DNA of 64,000 nt from CAZJRB01 sp964547995 (GCA_964547995.1 CAZJRB010000002.1:1-64000), one strand, 5' to 3'; counted from the stretch's first letter, positions 1 to 11,500 are shown. Notes: generated by a model not told the origin, from the letters alone. A program made the numbers and translations.

Positions 1-212
1 TAGCCCAGCAATGATCGGCTTGGCCAGAGAATCCACGCCCGCCACAACCACGTTGGCGCAAACTATTGAACAGCAAAACTCACGCTTGTTTTAGGTCTAG
101 ACAGCTCGCATCGATCTGCACTGAAGATGTCGTTTTACTAATGGGTTCTCATGTCAGTCTTCTTGGAGATGTCAGGTTCGGTGAACCGCTTCAGCCCTTT
201 CAGGGCGCGACG
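1..212. other. Window edge, no confident gene
   Basis: I see no confident gene here. On the minus strand, positions 51 to 1 read as an open frame from a GTG (VVVAGVDSLAKPIIAGL) that runs out of the window, but there is no ribosome binding site in front of it and a TAA lies in frame a short way upstream. It could be the start of a gene lying to the left, or chance. Confidence 0.3.
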
Positions 213-839
213 TCAATCCCATGTCACTGGACGCATGTGGCTTTCGCCCAGCAAGTGGCTCAGATTCCATTCCTGCTCTTCGTCCAGATCAGCATCTTCA
301 ACCAATGTGTCGGCGGCCGGAAAGCCGCCTTCGCGTTCAAGACACGCCACCTCCACGAAATCCTTCCGCACTTCCGGATCGTCGTTCGTCGGCGACACCA
401 GATAGCGCAGCGCGTTTTCGAATCGGCGTCGGAAATCTCCCTCTCGGTGCAGCACCTCGATCTCTTCAAGCTCGATCGTGAGCAGGTCGCCCTTGGCGTC
501 GTCGACGGTCTCTTCGAGAAACTGGGCGTGCTGGTCCAGGGCGCCCCAGTCTGCGAAAAGCCGGTTTAACAACGGCACCGCTGCTTTGAGTTGGTCGAGG
601 GCCTTCTGCCTCGGCGCGAGCGGCGCCCATGCCCGCAACGTGTCGACCTCGCCGCCGTCCCGCGTCACCTGAAACTGGGCTTCGCGGAGATCGTCGGGCC
701 GGAACATCGCAATCCACAACAGGGGCACCCCTTCCACACAGCACGCAACCGTATGCTGCTCGGGCTTGAACTCGGGGTTCTCGAAGCTCGGATAGATGCG
801 ATTGAAATCGCTTGCACACAGGTAAGACAGATTGGACAT
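213..839 (-). CDS. Uncharacterised 208-aa protein (MSNLSYL start)
   Basis: Function is not recognised. The frame is open further upstream, but only the part from the ATG at 839 has protein-like composition, so that start is chosen. The product is soluble and acidic with no signal peptide or membrane segment, and its C-terminal half is rich in Glu and Asp. The N-terminus (MSNLSYLCASD) resembles planctomycete and actinobacterial proteins beginning MxNRSYLY that sit next to polymorphic toxins; this is a weak resemblance and an inference. It lies 40 bp downstream of the 880-1440 gene on the same strand and is probably cotranscribed with it. Confidence 0.6.
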   Translation of the reverse strand: MSNLSYLCASDFNRIYPSFENPEFKPEQHTVACCVEGVPLLWIAMFRPDDLREAQFQVTRDGGEVDTLRAWAPLAPRQKALDQLKAAVPLLNRLFADWGALDQHAQFLEETVDDAKGDLLTIELEEIEVLHREGDFRRRFENALRYLVSPTNDDPEVRKDFVEVACLEREGGFPAADTLVEDADLDEEQEWNLSHLLGESHMRPVTWD

Positions 840-879
840 TGCAGCACCAGAGGGTGGACAACGGTTGGCACGAAGAACT

Positions 880-1440
880 TCAAATGTCGGGGATTTCCGC
901 CCGGAGTTGACGAACGACGCGATCGAGCAACTCGTCCTCGTACGGCGGCATCTGTTCCGGGGGATGCACCAGCGGTGTCCCAAGGAACGGGTGTTCCACC
1001 ATCGGCGTTTCGAGGCCGAGATCCGCCCGCACGCGGTAGATGGCGAGGATCTCGGCGGGGAATGCCGTGTACGGGCTGTAGACGAATTCAAGTCCGGGAT
1101 CCTCGCCATGGCTTCGCTCAGTATGATAGTTGCATGCCTTGCGCAACGCATCGGCAAGCGCGGCGGGAGTGTCCCAGCAGTCAATAATGCCCTGGTACAC
1201 GTCGAGGTTTCCCGTATCATACTTCGAGAAGTCGATCGGCTCCTGCTTGTATAGGGCGTAGAGTTGGACCATGAAACCCGGCAAGGCATTGAACTCCCAC
1301 GACGGTGGAAACATGACCTCTGGACGATCGAGGCTGGCGATCATCGTGCCGCCCGCCCAGGTTACCATCTCCTCTTCTCCCGTCGCCAGTGCGTGAGCCA
1401 AAATCAGCGCAACCATCGTTCGCCCGCTACGGCACGTCAT
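880..1440 (-). CDS. Uncharacterised 186-aa protein
   Basis: Function is not recognised. It is a soluble alpha/beta-like sequence rich in aromatic residues (PPSWEFNALPGF, a Trp-containing IIDCWDTP segment, FVYSPYTAFP) with no signal peptide. It forms a probable two-gene unit with the 213-839 gene. The start is uncertain: ATG at 1440 or at 1416 (MVALILAH) are both possible. The frame stays open upstream of 1440 and another frame there also looks protein-like, with an 8-C run at 1517-1524 between them, so the real N-terminus may have been lost by frameshift. Pairing of two small unknown proteins would fit an immunity or accessory locus, which is speculative. Confidence 0.55.
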   Translation of the reverse strand: MTCRSGRTMVALILAHALATGEEEMVTWAGGTMIASLDRPEVMFPPSWEFNALPGFMVQLYALYKQEPIDFSKYDTGNLDVYQGIIDCWDTPAALADALRKACNYHTERSHGEDPGLEFVYSPYTAFPAEILAIYRVRADLGLETPMVEHPFLGTPLVHPPEQMPPYEDELLDRVVRQLRAEIPDI

Positions 1441-2042
1441 GCCTTGCCGTCGAAATCCATCCCGAATCCGCTCACCCCAGTGCCACCAACAGAGTGCGCC
1501 ATGGATCGACCGCCAGCCCCCCCCGGATCCCCATCGGCAACCTGCACGACGCCCTGGCCGGCGATCGTCCGCCGAGGGGGAACTTTTCGGCGAGGTTTCC
1601 CGTCCAATCGGCGATAGGGTGCGCGCCGAGCACGGGCCTGAAATCGGAGCGGTTTGTGGCGCGGACTCTTGAGACCCACCGCAGCCACCCCCCTTGCGGG
1701 GTAAGTTTGGCGATTAAACGTTCCACAATAGGCAGTAGTTTCTAGGATTTTGTGAGGCTGATTTGGCACGTGTATGCAGCGTTTTGGGGGTGCTAGCACA
1801 GGTTTTTCGAAGTCTGGTCGACGCTCCCTGAAATGCGAAAACCGGTGCTAGCATCGCGAAACCCGGTAGATTTGCTGTTCGGCGTTTCAAAAGTCCTAGA
1901 AAGTACTGAATAGGGTAAATTGCGTAAAACGGTGTTAGTATAGAGTCAATTGCGGCTACACCGGGACAGTGGGGTATGACCTACGCTTTGGTGTAGTCCA
2001 TTGCTTCTCGAACAGCCCGACCTTTTCCATGAGGACTTGAGC
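1441..2042. other. 602-bp gap upstream of the giant-protein operon
   Basis: No confident gene. The left half (1441-1726) has overlapping minus-strand open frames that may be a decayed 5' extension of the 880-1440 gene. The right half is AT-richer and probably regulatory for the operon starting at 2043: it carries three copies of GGTGYTAGYA at 1789-1798, 1844-1853 and 1931-1940. All three fit an extended -10 pattern (TGnTAGnAT-like), the last being TGTTAGTAT about 100 bases before the ATG. Confidence 0.45.
1789..1940 (+). promoter_or_regulatory. Three GGTGYTAGYA repeats upstream of giant-protein operon
   Basis: Direct repeats GGTGCTAGCA (1789-1798), GGTGCTAGCA (1844-1853) and GGTGTTAGTA (1931-1940). 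Each matches an extended -10 element in the direction of the downstream operon. No convincing -35 lies at the right distance before any of them. They could be redundant promoters or binding sites for one regulator; the choice cannot be made from sequence alone. Confidence 0.35.
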
Positions 2043-5000
2043 ATGAATCTTCAGTTGCGCTCCTTGCTCGTGGCGACGATCCTCTGCGGCGTCGCCCTGT
2101 TGTTGCACACCCGATCGTCGTTTGGCCAGGAGGCCCCCGCAGCCGAACCGGCCGCACTCGAAGACGATGCCCCTGCGGAGGAGAGGCTTCGGGAACAGGA
2201 CATCTATATTCCTTACGGGAAGCTCCGCGAGGTTTTCGAGAAACACGGCCGCGGTGTATTTTTGCCGTACGAGGAGTTCCGGAATTTGTGGGAGGCGGGG
2301 CTGGAAAAGACGGCCAAGCCGGCCGAGTTGAAACCGCCCGTCGGGGCACTGATCACGGAGATCGCAAACGAGGCAACCGTCGCCGAGGACATCGTCCAGG
2401 TGAAGGCCACCCTGAAGATCGAAATCCTGGCGGAGGGGTGGAACGAGATCCCGTTGCGGTTGTCCGACGCCGCCATCACCGCCGCCGTGATCGACGACAA
2501 ACCGGCCCGAATCCTCGGCGGTCCCAAGCAGCACTACCGCCTGCTGGTCGAGAAAAAGGGCAAGGAGACGAAGCAGATCGAGCTGAAGCTCGAATACGCC
2601 AAGGCGATCAAGAAGTCGCCGGGCATCAATAGCGTGTCGTTCGAGGCGCCGCTGGCCCCGGTCAGCCGGTGGCGGGTGAGGGTGCCGCAGTCGGGCGTAA
2701 AGGTCGAGGTTCAACCGGTCATTGCCGCCACCAAAGAACCGGCTGCGGCACGCGAAGGCGCCGCCGCCGGGGAAACCGTCGTGTTGGCCTTCGTCGGAGC
2801 CGCACCGATGGTTCGCATCGAGTGGACGCCCGAGGCGGAAGGGGCAACCGGACTGACCGCCTTGGCGAGCGTTCAGGCCGATCTACAGGTCCGGGTCAAC
2901 GAGGGCGTTACCCGCACGCGAACCGATCTTGCTTACACGATCAGCCGGGCGGAGTTGGCCGAGTTGAAGATCGAAGTCCCCGCCGATCAAAAAGTGGTCA
3001 ACGTCTTCGACGCCAACGTGCGGCAATGGTCGGTCGAAAAACCGGCCGCCGAGGACGACGCGGATGCGGCCGCCGCAGCCGCAACACAGATCATCACTGC
3101 CCAGCTTTTCGAGCCGGCCAAAGGAAAGCAGAGCGTTACGGTCGAAATCGAGAAATTCACTGGTGAAGCGGAACCCGGCAAGGAACAGACCCTTTCGGTT
3201 CCCCTGGTGGAGGCGCTCGGCATCAGCCGGCAACAGGGCGTCGTCGTCGTTCAAATCGAGCCGGGCCTTCGCGCAGAAGCCGTGCGCCGCAGCGGTTTAC
3301 TGCAAGTCGATAAGGGCGAGATCCCCGATACGCTAAAGCGGGAAAACTGGGACTTCGCGTATCGCTACGGCTCCGTGCCGTTCGAGTTGACCTTGAGCGT
3401 CGAGAAGATCGAGCCGCGGATACTCGTCGACTCGCTGGTCGAGGCCGATCTGGAGCCGCAACAGCTCACGGTCACGATGGCGGCGATCTACACAATCGAG
3501 CGGGCGGGTGTGTTCCGCCTGGAACTCGACGTGCCCGAAGGGTTCGACGTCCGTCACGTCCACGGCCGGGCATTGGCCGGGGCGAAGGCCGCCCAGATCG
3601 ACGCCCATCACGTCGAAGGCGAAAAGAAGACCCGCCTGGTCGTCGACCTTGCGAGCAAGGCAGAGGGCAGAATCGGCCTGGTCGTGACGCTGGAGAAGGA
3701 CCTCGACGAGCCCGACCTGCTAGCGCCGACCGGGAAGATCGTCGACATTCCGCTGCCCATCCCGCGGATTGCCCCCGAGGGGGTCGAGCGTGCCGTCGGG
3801 CGGCTGGTCGTCTACGCCCCGGAGAGTCTCCGCGTCAACCCGGCCAAGTCGGACGGGCTGCGCAGCGTGCCCTTTGCCGAAGCATTCCAGGGGGTGCAAT
3901 CCGCCCGGGACGGCAAGCCGGACCTGCGCCCCGTGCTGGCGTTTGCCTACACGCCCGAGCCGGTCGACCTGGAGCTGGCCGTCGAGCGCCGCAAGCCGCA
4001 GGTGACCATCAAGCAGCTTCTGGTCGCCCGCATTGAAGACGGCGTGGTCAAGTACGAGTCGACGCTCTTCTACGAAATTCTCTACAGCGGCGTGAAATTG
4101 CTGAAGATTGCCGTGCCGGAGGACGTGGCGTCGGAGTTGCGGGTAACGACGTCGGGTATCCGTGACGAGGTCGTCGAGCCGAAACCGGAAGACCTGCCCG
4201 AAGGGTACGTCGCCTGGAGCCTTATCGGCGAGTCGGAACTGCTCGGCGCCGGCGAGATCAAGCTCGTTTGGGAAAAGAAGATGGAGGAACTCGAGGTCGG
4301 CAAGGGCGAAGAGATCGAAATCCCTCAGATCAAGCCGATCGGGGTCGACAGGGCGTGGGGGCAGATCGTCCTGGCCAAGGCCGAAACGCTCGACATCCGC
4401 GAGTCGGATACGCTGAAAGGCCTGCGCCGGATCGATCATCAGACCGACCTGATTGCCCCGGTCGACGGCGCCGCCAGGGCGTTCGAGTTCCACGACGATT
4501 GGGCACTGGCAATCACCGTGACGCGGTACCAGCTCGAGGAGGTGAAGCGATCGAACATCGAACTCGGCGTGGTGCGGATGGTCGCCACCCGCAGCAAGCA
4601 GATTTCCGTGCAGGCGATCTACCGCATGAGAAGCGCGCGGCAGCGCCTCGAGGTGAAACTGCCCCAAGGGGTCAGTCAGCAGACCGAAGCACGTATCAAC
4701 GGCCAGCCGGTAATGCTCCAAGGAAGCAAGGACGACGAGACGGTCCGTTTCGTGCCGCTGGTCGGCTCGAATTCCGAGGAGCCGTTTGTGCTGGAATTCC
4801 GCTACGTGATCGAAAAGTACCGGGGCCGGTTCGACCTGCCGGTGTTCGTCGACGAGCCGTCGGCGCAGCAGGTCTATCTCGCGGCGTATTTGCCGAAGGA
4901 ATGGGCCCTGCTCGGCGCAACCGGCCCGTGGACTGCCGATTACTCCTGGGATCTCGATAGTCCCTGGCGATGGCGACCGGTATCGCGGCATGACGAGAAC

Positions 5001-5582
5001 CTCGTCCGCCAAGTGCGATCGGGGGCGCCCGGCAGCGGGTCGGGGGAGAAGTTTGCCACGGAGGGTTGTTGGCTATACCTTTTCTACACGTTGCGCCCCG
5101 AGGCGCCCCCCGGCGGGACGTTGCGGCTGAGGGCGATGAACTCGACGACGCTCCGCCTGATCGTGTTCCTCGTGGTGATCGCCGGCGGAGTGCTCCTGTT
5201 GGCGGCCGACCGGTCGATTCGGGCGCTGGCGGTCGGTGCGTTGATCGTCCTGCTGGTCCTCTGCGGTACGTTCGCGCCGAATTTCTCGATGCAGATATTA
5301 AACGGCGTGCTCGCGGCGGCGATCTTCCTGGTGTTCGTGATTTGGGTCGTGGCGTTCTTCTTCCGAAAACACCTCCCCGGCCTGGGACAGCTCATGAGGC
5401 CCGTCACTGCCGACGCGGAACCGCCGCAAGAAGAGCCCGTAGACGCACCCGTGTTCGAAGAAACGGACAAAACGACGGACGAATCGGGCGGTGAGGATGC
5501 AGGCTCGGGCGACAAGGACGCGGACGCCGACAAGGACGCCGAAGCAGACGACAACGAGGAAGGAGGCCGGACCAATGCGTAG
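2043..5582 (+). CDS. Giant secreted membrane-anchored beta-rich protein, unit A (1179 aa)
   Basis: Function unknown. The start at 2043 has GAGGA seven bases upstream and gives a clean signal peptide (hydrophobic residues about 6-27, ending FGQ). Residues about 53-85 carry a motif, IYIPYGKLREVF then VFLPYEEF, followed by a beta-strand-rich segment (ATLKIEILAEGWNEIPL). Both elements recur twice in the next gene, so all three regions are one family. The bulk is many short beta-strand repeats, probably Ig-like sandwiches. Residues about 1036-1115 hold three membrane segments. The last 60 residues are a strongly acidic, low-complexity tail. The stop overlaps the next start by 8 bp, so the two products are translationally coupled and probably partner at the envelope. 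Confidence 0.8.
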   Translation: MNLQLRSLLVATILCGVALLLHTRSSFGQEAPAAEPAALEDDAPAEERLREQDIYIPYGKLREVFEKHGRGVFLPYEEFRNLWEAGLEKTAKPAELKPPVGALITEIANEATVAEDIVQVKATLKIEILAEGWNEIPLRLSDAAITAAVIDDKPARILGGPKQHYRLLVEKKGKETKQIELKLEYAKAIKKSPGINSVSFEAPLAPVSRWRVRVPQSGVKVEVQPVIAATKEPAAAREGAAAGETVVLAFVGAAPMVRIEWTPEAEGATGLTALASVQADLQVRVNEGVTRTRTDLAYTISRAELAELKIEVPADQKVVNVFDANVRQWSVEKPAAEDDADAAAAAATQIITAQLFEPAKGKQSVTVEIEKFTGEAEPGKEQTLSVPLVEALGISRQQGVVVVQIEPGLRAEAVRRSGLLQVDKGEIPDTLKRENWDFAYRYGSVPFELTLSVEKIEPRILVDSLVEADLEPQQLTVTMAAIYTIERAGVFRLELDVPEGFDVRHVHGRALAGAKAAQIDAHHVEGEKKTRLVVDLASKAEGRIGLVVTLEKDLDEPDLLAPTGKIVDIPLPIPRIAPEGVERAVGRLVVYAPESLRVNPAKSDGLRSVPFAEAFQGVQSARDGKPDLRPVLAFAYTPEPVDLELAVERRKPQVTIKQLLVARIEDGVVKYESTLFYEILYSGVKLLKIAVPEDVASELRVTTSGIRDEVVEPKPEDLPEGYVAWSLIGESELLGAGEIKLVWEKKMEELEVGKGEEIEIPQIKPIGVDRAWGQIVLAKAETLDIRESDTLKGLRRIDHQTDLIAPVDGAARAFEFHDDWALAITVTRYQLEEVKRSNIELGVVRMVATRSKQISVQAIYRMRSARQRLEVKLPQGVSQQTEARINGQPVMLQGSKDDETVRFVPLVGSNSEEPFVLEFRYVIEKYRGRFDLPVFVDEPSAQQVYLAAYLPKEWALLGATGPWTADYSWDLDSPWRWRPVSRHDENLVRQVRSGAPGSGSGEKFATEGCWLYLFYTLRPEAPPGGTLRLRAMNSTTLRLIVFLVVIAGGVLLLAADRSIRALAVGALIVLLVLCGTFAPNFSMQILNGVLAAAIFLVFVIWVVAFFFRKHLPGLGQLMRPVTADAEPPQEEPVDAPVFEETDKTTDESGGEDAGSGDKDADADKDAEADDNEEGGRTNA

Positions 5583-8500
5583 CCTATCGTTCATCATCCC
5601 GGCCTTGCTGTTGGCCGCTTATCCGGCCGGCGCCTTCGGCCCGAAAAAACCGGCCAAGGAAAAGCCCGTCCGCGAAATCTACGTCCCGTTCGAGGACCTC
5701 GACGTCCTGCTGCAAAACCAGCCGCGCCGGGTGCTGCTGTCGCGCGAGGAATACGACGCACTGGTCAAGAAGGCGAAGAAGTCGCCCGAGGAGCACCTGC
5801 CCGTCCCGGCCGTGCTGCTGTCGGCCGACTACGACGCCGAAATCGAGACCGAGCGAGCGGTGCTCACCGGCAAGCTGGCGCTCGAAGTGCTCGAAGACGG
5901 CCTGCACGCGTTGCCGCTGGATATCAGCGGCGTCGGGCTGGCCGGCGCAAAGCTCGACGGCCGGGATGCGGCCATCGGCCGCGATCCGGGCGGGCGGCTC
6001 TCGCTGCTGGTCGAAGGCGTCGGACGCCACGTCCTGGCGCTCGAGATGGTGGCCCCGTTGGAGACGACGGCGGCCCGCCAGACATTGCACTTTCGCCTGC
6101 CGCGTCCGCCGGCGGCCGGTTTCCACCTGACCGTCCCCGGCGACGTGGAGGTCAAGAGCGGGCTGGAGGTCGTCTCCCGCGAACTGGACGAGGACGCCCG
6201 GATCACCCGGTTTGAACTGCTTCCGAAGGCCGGCGACGTTACGTTGATGCTCTCGCTGAACAGCCGTCTGCGGCGGCGCGAACAGGTGCTGATCGCCCGA
6301 AGCGTGTTCGTCGACGAGATCACGCAGGCGTACGAGAAACTCCATGCCAGGATTTCGATGGTGATCTTGCACCGGGCGGTCGACCGGTTCCGATTCGTCG
6401 TGCCCGAGGGGTTCGAGGTCACCGAGATCGACTCGCCGAAGCTGGCCCGCTGGGACGTAAAAGCGGACGGCGGGCGCAGAATCCTCAACGTCTACCTCCG
6501 CGAGGAAACAACCGACACGGTGAAGCTCGACCTTTCGGCGATCAAGACGCCGAGTGCATTGCAATCCTGGCGCCTCCCGCGGCTCGAGCCGCTCGACGTG
6601 GCGGGCCAGGTGGCCGTTGTCGGGCTGCTGGTCGAAGACCGGCTCCAGGCCGAAGACGTTGCGCCCGAGGGGCTGATCCCGATCAATACCGAAGTGCTCC
6701 GCCGGGCGTTGCCGTCGACGATTTTCCACCCGGCCCCGGGCACGCCTCCGCTTCGGGCGGTGGCGGCCTACTATGCCCCGCAGGGCCGGTTCGGTCTGGC
6801 TGCCGAGTTCGTCAAGCCGCCGGCGGTGGTGGCCGTCACTTCGAGCCGGCTGCTGATCATTGCCGACAAGGGCCAGGAAATGCTCGGCGGAATCAACATC
6901 CTGCTCGATAAGGAAAAGCGGTTCGGGTTCGACATCTCCGTACCCAAGGGATGGCACATCGATAGCGTCACCGGCCCGGACGAGCAACCGCTGGCGTTCG
7001 AGCGTTACGGGGCCGAAGACGAAGCCGGGCGCATCCACGTCCGCGTGCCGGAAGGGATCCCGGTGGGCAAGCCCTTCCCGGTGAACTTCCTCGCGATCAA
7101 CACGCCTGCGGGCTGGCTCGACGCTTGGGAGTCGAAGACCGTCGCGTTCCCGATCTTCGCCGTCGCGGGGGTGTCTCGCGAGCAGGGCGCCGTCGCCGTC
7201 GAAATCCGCGACGACATGACCGTGCGGCCCGAGCAACTCGAGCAGCTCACGCCGCTGGACGACGATGAAAAAGAGGAGTTCGGGTTGAGCACCGAGGCCA
7301 CGAGCCTCGCCTACCGCTGCGAGGCGCCCGATTATGCCGCCACTTTTCGGGTCGAGCGGACCCGGGCCCAACTGACCGCGCGAACGTTCTCGTTCCTGAG
7401 GGTCAAGCCCGACGCCCTGCTGGCACACTACGAGATCATCTTCAACGTGGACGAGGGCCGCACGCGGCGGCTCGAGATCGCACTGCCGGAAGACACGCCC
7501 GAGGCACTTTCCATCAAGGGGCTCGACGGCCTGAAGATCAAGGAATACACCCGCAAGACAGTTGAAGGCCAACAACACTGGACGGTCGAGCTGGCCGAGC
7601 CCCGCAACGGCACCCTCCGGCTGGCCGTCGATTTCCAACAGCGGGCAGCCATCGAAGATACTAAGGACCTGCCGCTGCCGATCGTGGTTGCCCGGGGCGT
7701 CGCCTACCAGTCGGGCATGATCGCCGTCGAGGGCGATGCCGAACTCGACGTGCGGATCGATCCCGGCGGGGCCCGGCGCATCGACGTCGGCGAGCTGGTC
7801 GACGCCGATTACATGCCCGGACGGCGGTTGCTCGGGGCCTATAGCTTCGTCGGCGACCCGCCCGCCGTGAAGCTCAACGTCTTTCGCCACCCCGGCTACG
7901 GGCTGTTTTCGGCCATCGTCGAACGGGCGACGCTCGATACGTACGTCTCGGCCAACGGCGACGCCCAGACCCTGGCACTGTTCCAGTTGCGGACCAAGGC
8001 CCTGTTCCTCGAAGTCCGGCTCCCGGGCGATTCGCAACTTTGGTCGGCCGAACTCGACGGCGTGGGAATCAAGCCGCAGCGGGAGGGCGAGAGCCTCCTG
8101 GTCAGCCTGCCGGCCAAGTCGGCCCGGGCCTCCCGAACCCTGAAGATCGTCTATGCCGGGGGCGTCCGGTCGCTGAACCTCGGCGGCAACGTCAACATGA
8201 CCGCACCGAAGCTCCTGCTGCGGGCCAGCGAAAAGACCGAAGCGGTCGAAGTCCCGCTGAACGAACTCGTCTGGAAATTGTACCTTCCGGCCGGATACCG
8301 GATTGCCAAGAGCAAGGGGACCGTTGTGACCACCGAGCGGGTCGAGAAACCCTTGCCGGCGGCCGTCCAGGTCCTCGGCATGTTGTACTACCTGGCCGGC
8401 GGACACGTCGAGCCGGGCTGGTTCGTCGCCGTTCAGGCCGCCCGCGAGTCCGCGAGAGCGAGACCGATGAAACGACCCTACGCTAAGAAGGCCACGGAAA

Positions 8501-11500
8501 CAGACTATCCCGATGCGGGCCGCTCGCGAGGGTTAAAATATTGGACGGATTCGTCAGATTTCGAAGGCGAGGGGGCCGGTGAGGATGAAATGCTGTTCGA
8601 GCCTGAACCTCCGCTCGATCTGAGCGAGTCTGAACCTCCGGCCGAGACTCCTGCACCTGACGAACCCGCTTCGAAGCTAGCCCGTCCGGAGAAGGAGGTC
8701 GGTCCCGAAAAACCGTTGGGGTTGACGCACGAAGTCAAGACTCTTGAAGAGAGAAAAGAAGAACTTCAGAAGGAGAAGGCAGGACTTGAGGCAGATATCG
8801 AGCGAGAGAGACTCGCACGCGACCAGGCAAAGGTGAGCCCGGTTAATGTGACTGTCGCGGCGGGCGCGTCGGATTCCATCGTGGTCGCCGACGATATGCG
8901 CTTCAGGCTTATGCTTGCCGGCGTTCGCAGTCTCAAGATCGACCTCAACCAGGGCAGGGACGGCGGCCCGCCCGTTGTGTTCCGCAGCCTCGGCGTCAAT
9001 CCCAAGTTGAACGTGACGCTGACCAACGACCTGCGCTACGGCTACCTCGATTGGGGACTGGGGCTGGCGGTCCTGCTGATCGGGATGGCGATCGGCCGGC
9101 GGCCGGTCCGGATCAGGGCGAAGTTCGTCATCACCGTCGCCCTGCTGGCCACGCTCGCGCCGCTTTTGAGCAACAGCGTCACCTTTGCGCAGACGTGCAA
9201 CGCGGTCTTCTTCGGCGTCGCCCTGCTGGTGCCGTACTACCTGCTGGTCGCTCTCGTGAGATGGCTGACGTGGTTGCTTGTGCGCGCATGGTACAAATCA
9301 CGGTCGCGCCGCGCCCGGGCGGCTGCCGCTGCGGGCGCGTTCCTGCTGGCGATCTGTCTGGCCCCCGCGGCCGATGCGGCGCCTCCGGCCCCCCCGGCCC
9401 CTCCGGCGCCTTCGCAGAGGAGCACGAGCGGCACGCCTTACGTGATCCAGGTGGTCGAGCCGTCGCCGCCGGTTCGGGTGCCCAAAGACGCGTTGATTTT
9501 GCCCTACGACCCCGACTCGAAGACGGGCGTCAAGGACGCGAACCGGCTGCTGGTGCCGTACGGCCGGTACGTCGAGTTGTGGAACCTCGCGCACCCCGAC
9601 AAGAAGATCGAGGAGCCGAAGGCCCCGGTGCCGTACGCCCTGGCGGGCGGCTCCTATCAGACGACGCTGCTGGGCGACGACTACCTGCTGGTGACCGGCG
9701 AGCTGCGGATCGACGTCTTCACGGACGAGTACGTGACGATCCCGCTCCGTTTGGGCGGCGGGGTGCTCGGCGTCGCCGAGTTGGACGGCAAGCCGGCGAA
9801 GCTCAGCGCGGTCCATGCCGTGCCGCCGGCGGCCAACGCCCCCAATCCCCCGCCACAGCAGGCCGCGCAGCAGGCAAAACAACAAGCCGTGCAACAGGCG
9901 GAGCAGCAAGCCGGCGCGCCGGCCGGCCCGATGGTCATGCTCTACGTCTCGGGCAAGGGGCGGCACGTGCTCAACCTCTCGGTGCGGATGAAGCTGGTGC
10001 GGCAGGGCGGCTGGCGAGTGGCCGACGGAGTGTTGCCCGCCGCACCCGCCACCGGCCTGGACATCACGGTTCCCAAGGCCGAGACCGAGTTGCGGCTGGG
10101 CCACGTGGCCGACCGCAGGAGTTACGAAACCGAGGCGGCCAACGAAAAAATCAACACGGCCCTGTCGTCCGGCGGGGACGTGAGCATCCGCTGGCGACCC
10201 AAAGTGGCCGAAGGGGAGGTCGACCGGACCCTGACCGCCAAGAGCACCGCCGTGCTCGACGTCCGGGAGGACGGCCTCCGGCTCGTCTGGCGCCTGGTTC
10301 TGGAATTCCGCCGAAGCCAGCGCGAGCAGTTCACCGTCGAAGTGCCGGCCGATTACCTGGTCGAGAAGGTCGAGGGCACGAACGTCCGCGGCTGGGAAGC
10401 CCGCAAGGAAGAGGGACGCCAGACGGTCGAGGTCACGCTGCTCAACGCGGCGAAAAACCGCGAGCAGTTCACGCTGCACCTGTTGCGCGGCGGCCCGGTG
10501 GGGCTGGGCGACCTGGCCGAGTTCAGCGCCCCGGTCGTCACCGTGCCCGACGCCGTGCTGCACAGCGGCGAGCTGACGGTCCGCCGCAGTCCCCAGCTCG
10601 ACCTTCGGACCGTCGAGAGCAAGGGCCTGTCGCGGACCAATATGACCAACGAGGCCAACCTGCTCGCCGGCGGCGAGGACAACGAGGAGAGTCCGCTGGG
10701 GATCCGCCCCTACCAGGCGTTCAAGTTCGCGACGATGCCGTTTACGCTCCTGCTCGGCGCCGAGCCGATTCTGCCCGAGGTGACCGCCAAGGTGCAGACG
10801 ATCCTCCGCGTCAGCGATTACAAGCGGACGCTCGAGAGCCACGCCGTGCTCGACGTCGAGAAATGCCGGCTCTACCGGGTCGAGATCGCCATTCCCGACG
10901 ACTTGAGGGTCGACAACCTGAGCGTCGACAACCTTCCCGCGCCCGGCAATTTCGAGTGGGTCGTGACGGAGCGCGACGGGCAACGGGTGCTCTCCGTGTA
11001 TCTGACCGCCGGGCGGCAAGGCAAAGTGATCGTGCTGTTGGAGGGAACGCTCGGCAAGCCGGGACGCATCGACGGGATGCCGCTGCCGCGGCTGGCGATC
11101 CTCGGCGCCAAGCAGCAAGAGGGTGAAATCGCCGTCCAGATCGACCCCTCGTACGACGTTCGGACGGAGGACTTGAAGAACTGCAAGACCGTGTTGCTGA
11201 GGCAGTTCCAGAGTTGGCTGAATCCCGACCAGCGCGAGGCCACGCGGCTGACCATCGCCTATCGCAGCGCGGACTATGCCGGAACGCTGAAATTCTCCCC
11301 CCGAAAGCCGATCGTCACCTGTACGACACTCACGAACCTCAAGGTCACGCCGCGGGAAATCGAAGAGACGATTGTCCTGGAATTCAACATTCAACAGGCC
11401 GGCATCCGCCGGATCGTCTTCCAGCTTCCCGCGGACATGGCCGGCGCCCGGATCAAGGCCACCGATCTCCGCCAGAAGACGATCGAAAAGGGCGGCGCCG

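Noticed and set aside
1437..1799. 120-codon minus-strand open frame before the 880-1440 gene
   Set aside because: Overlaps another frame of equal quality, Arg/Pro-rich, no ribosome site. Kept only as a possible frameshift remnant.
5584..8406. Antisense open frame (940 codons) opposite unit 1 of the giant protein
   Set aside because: Same shadow effect; composition biased and no motif.
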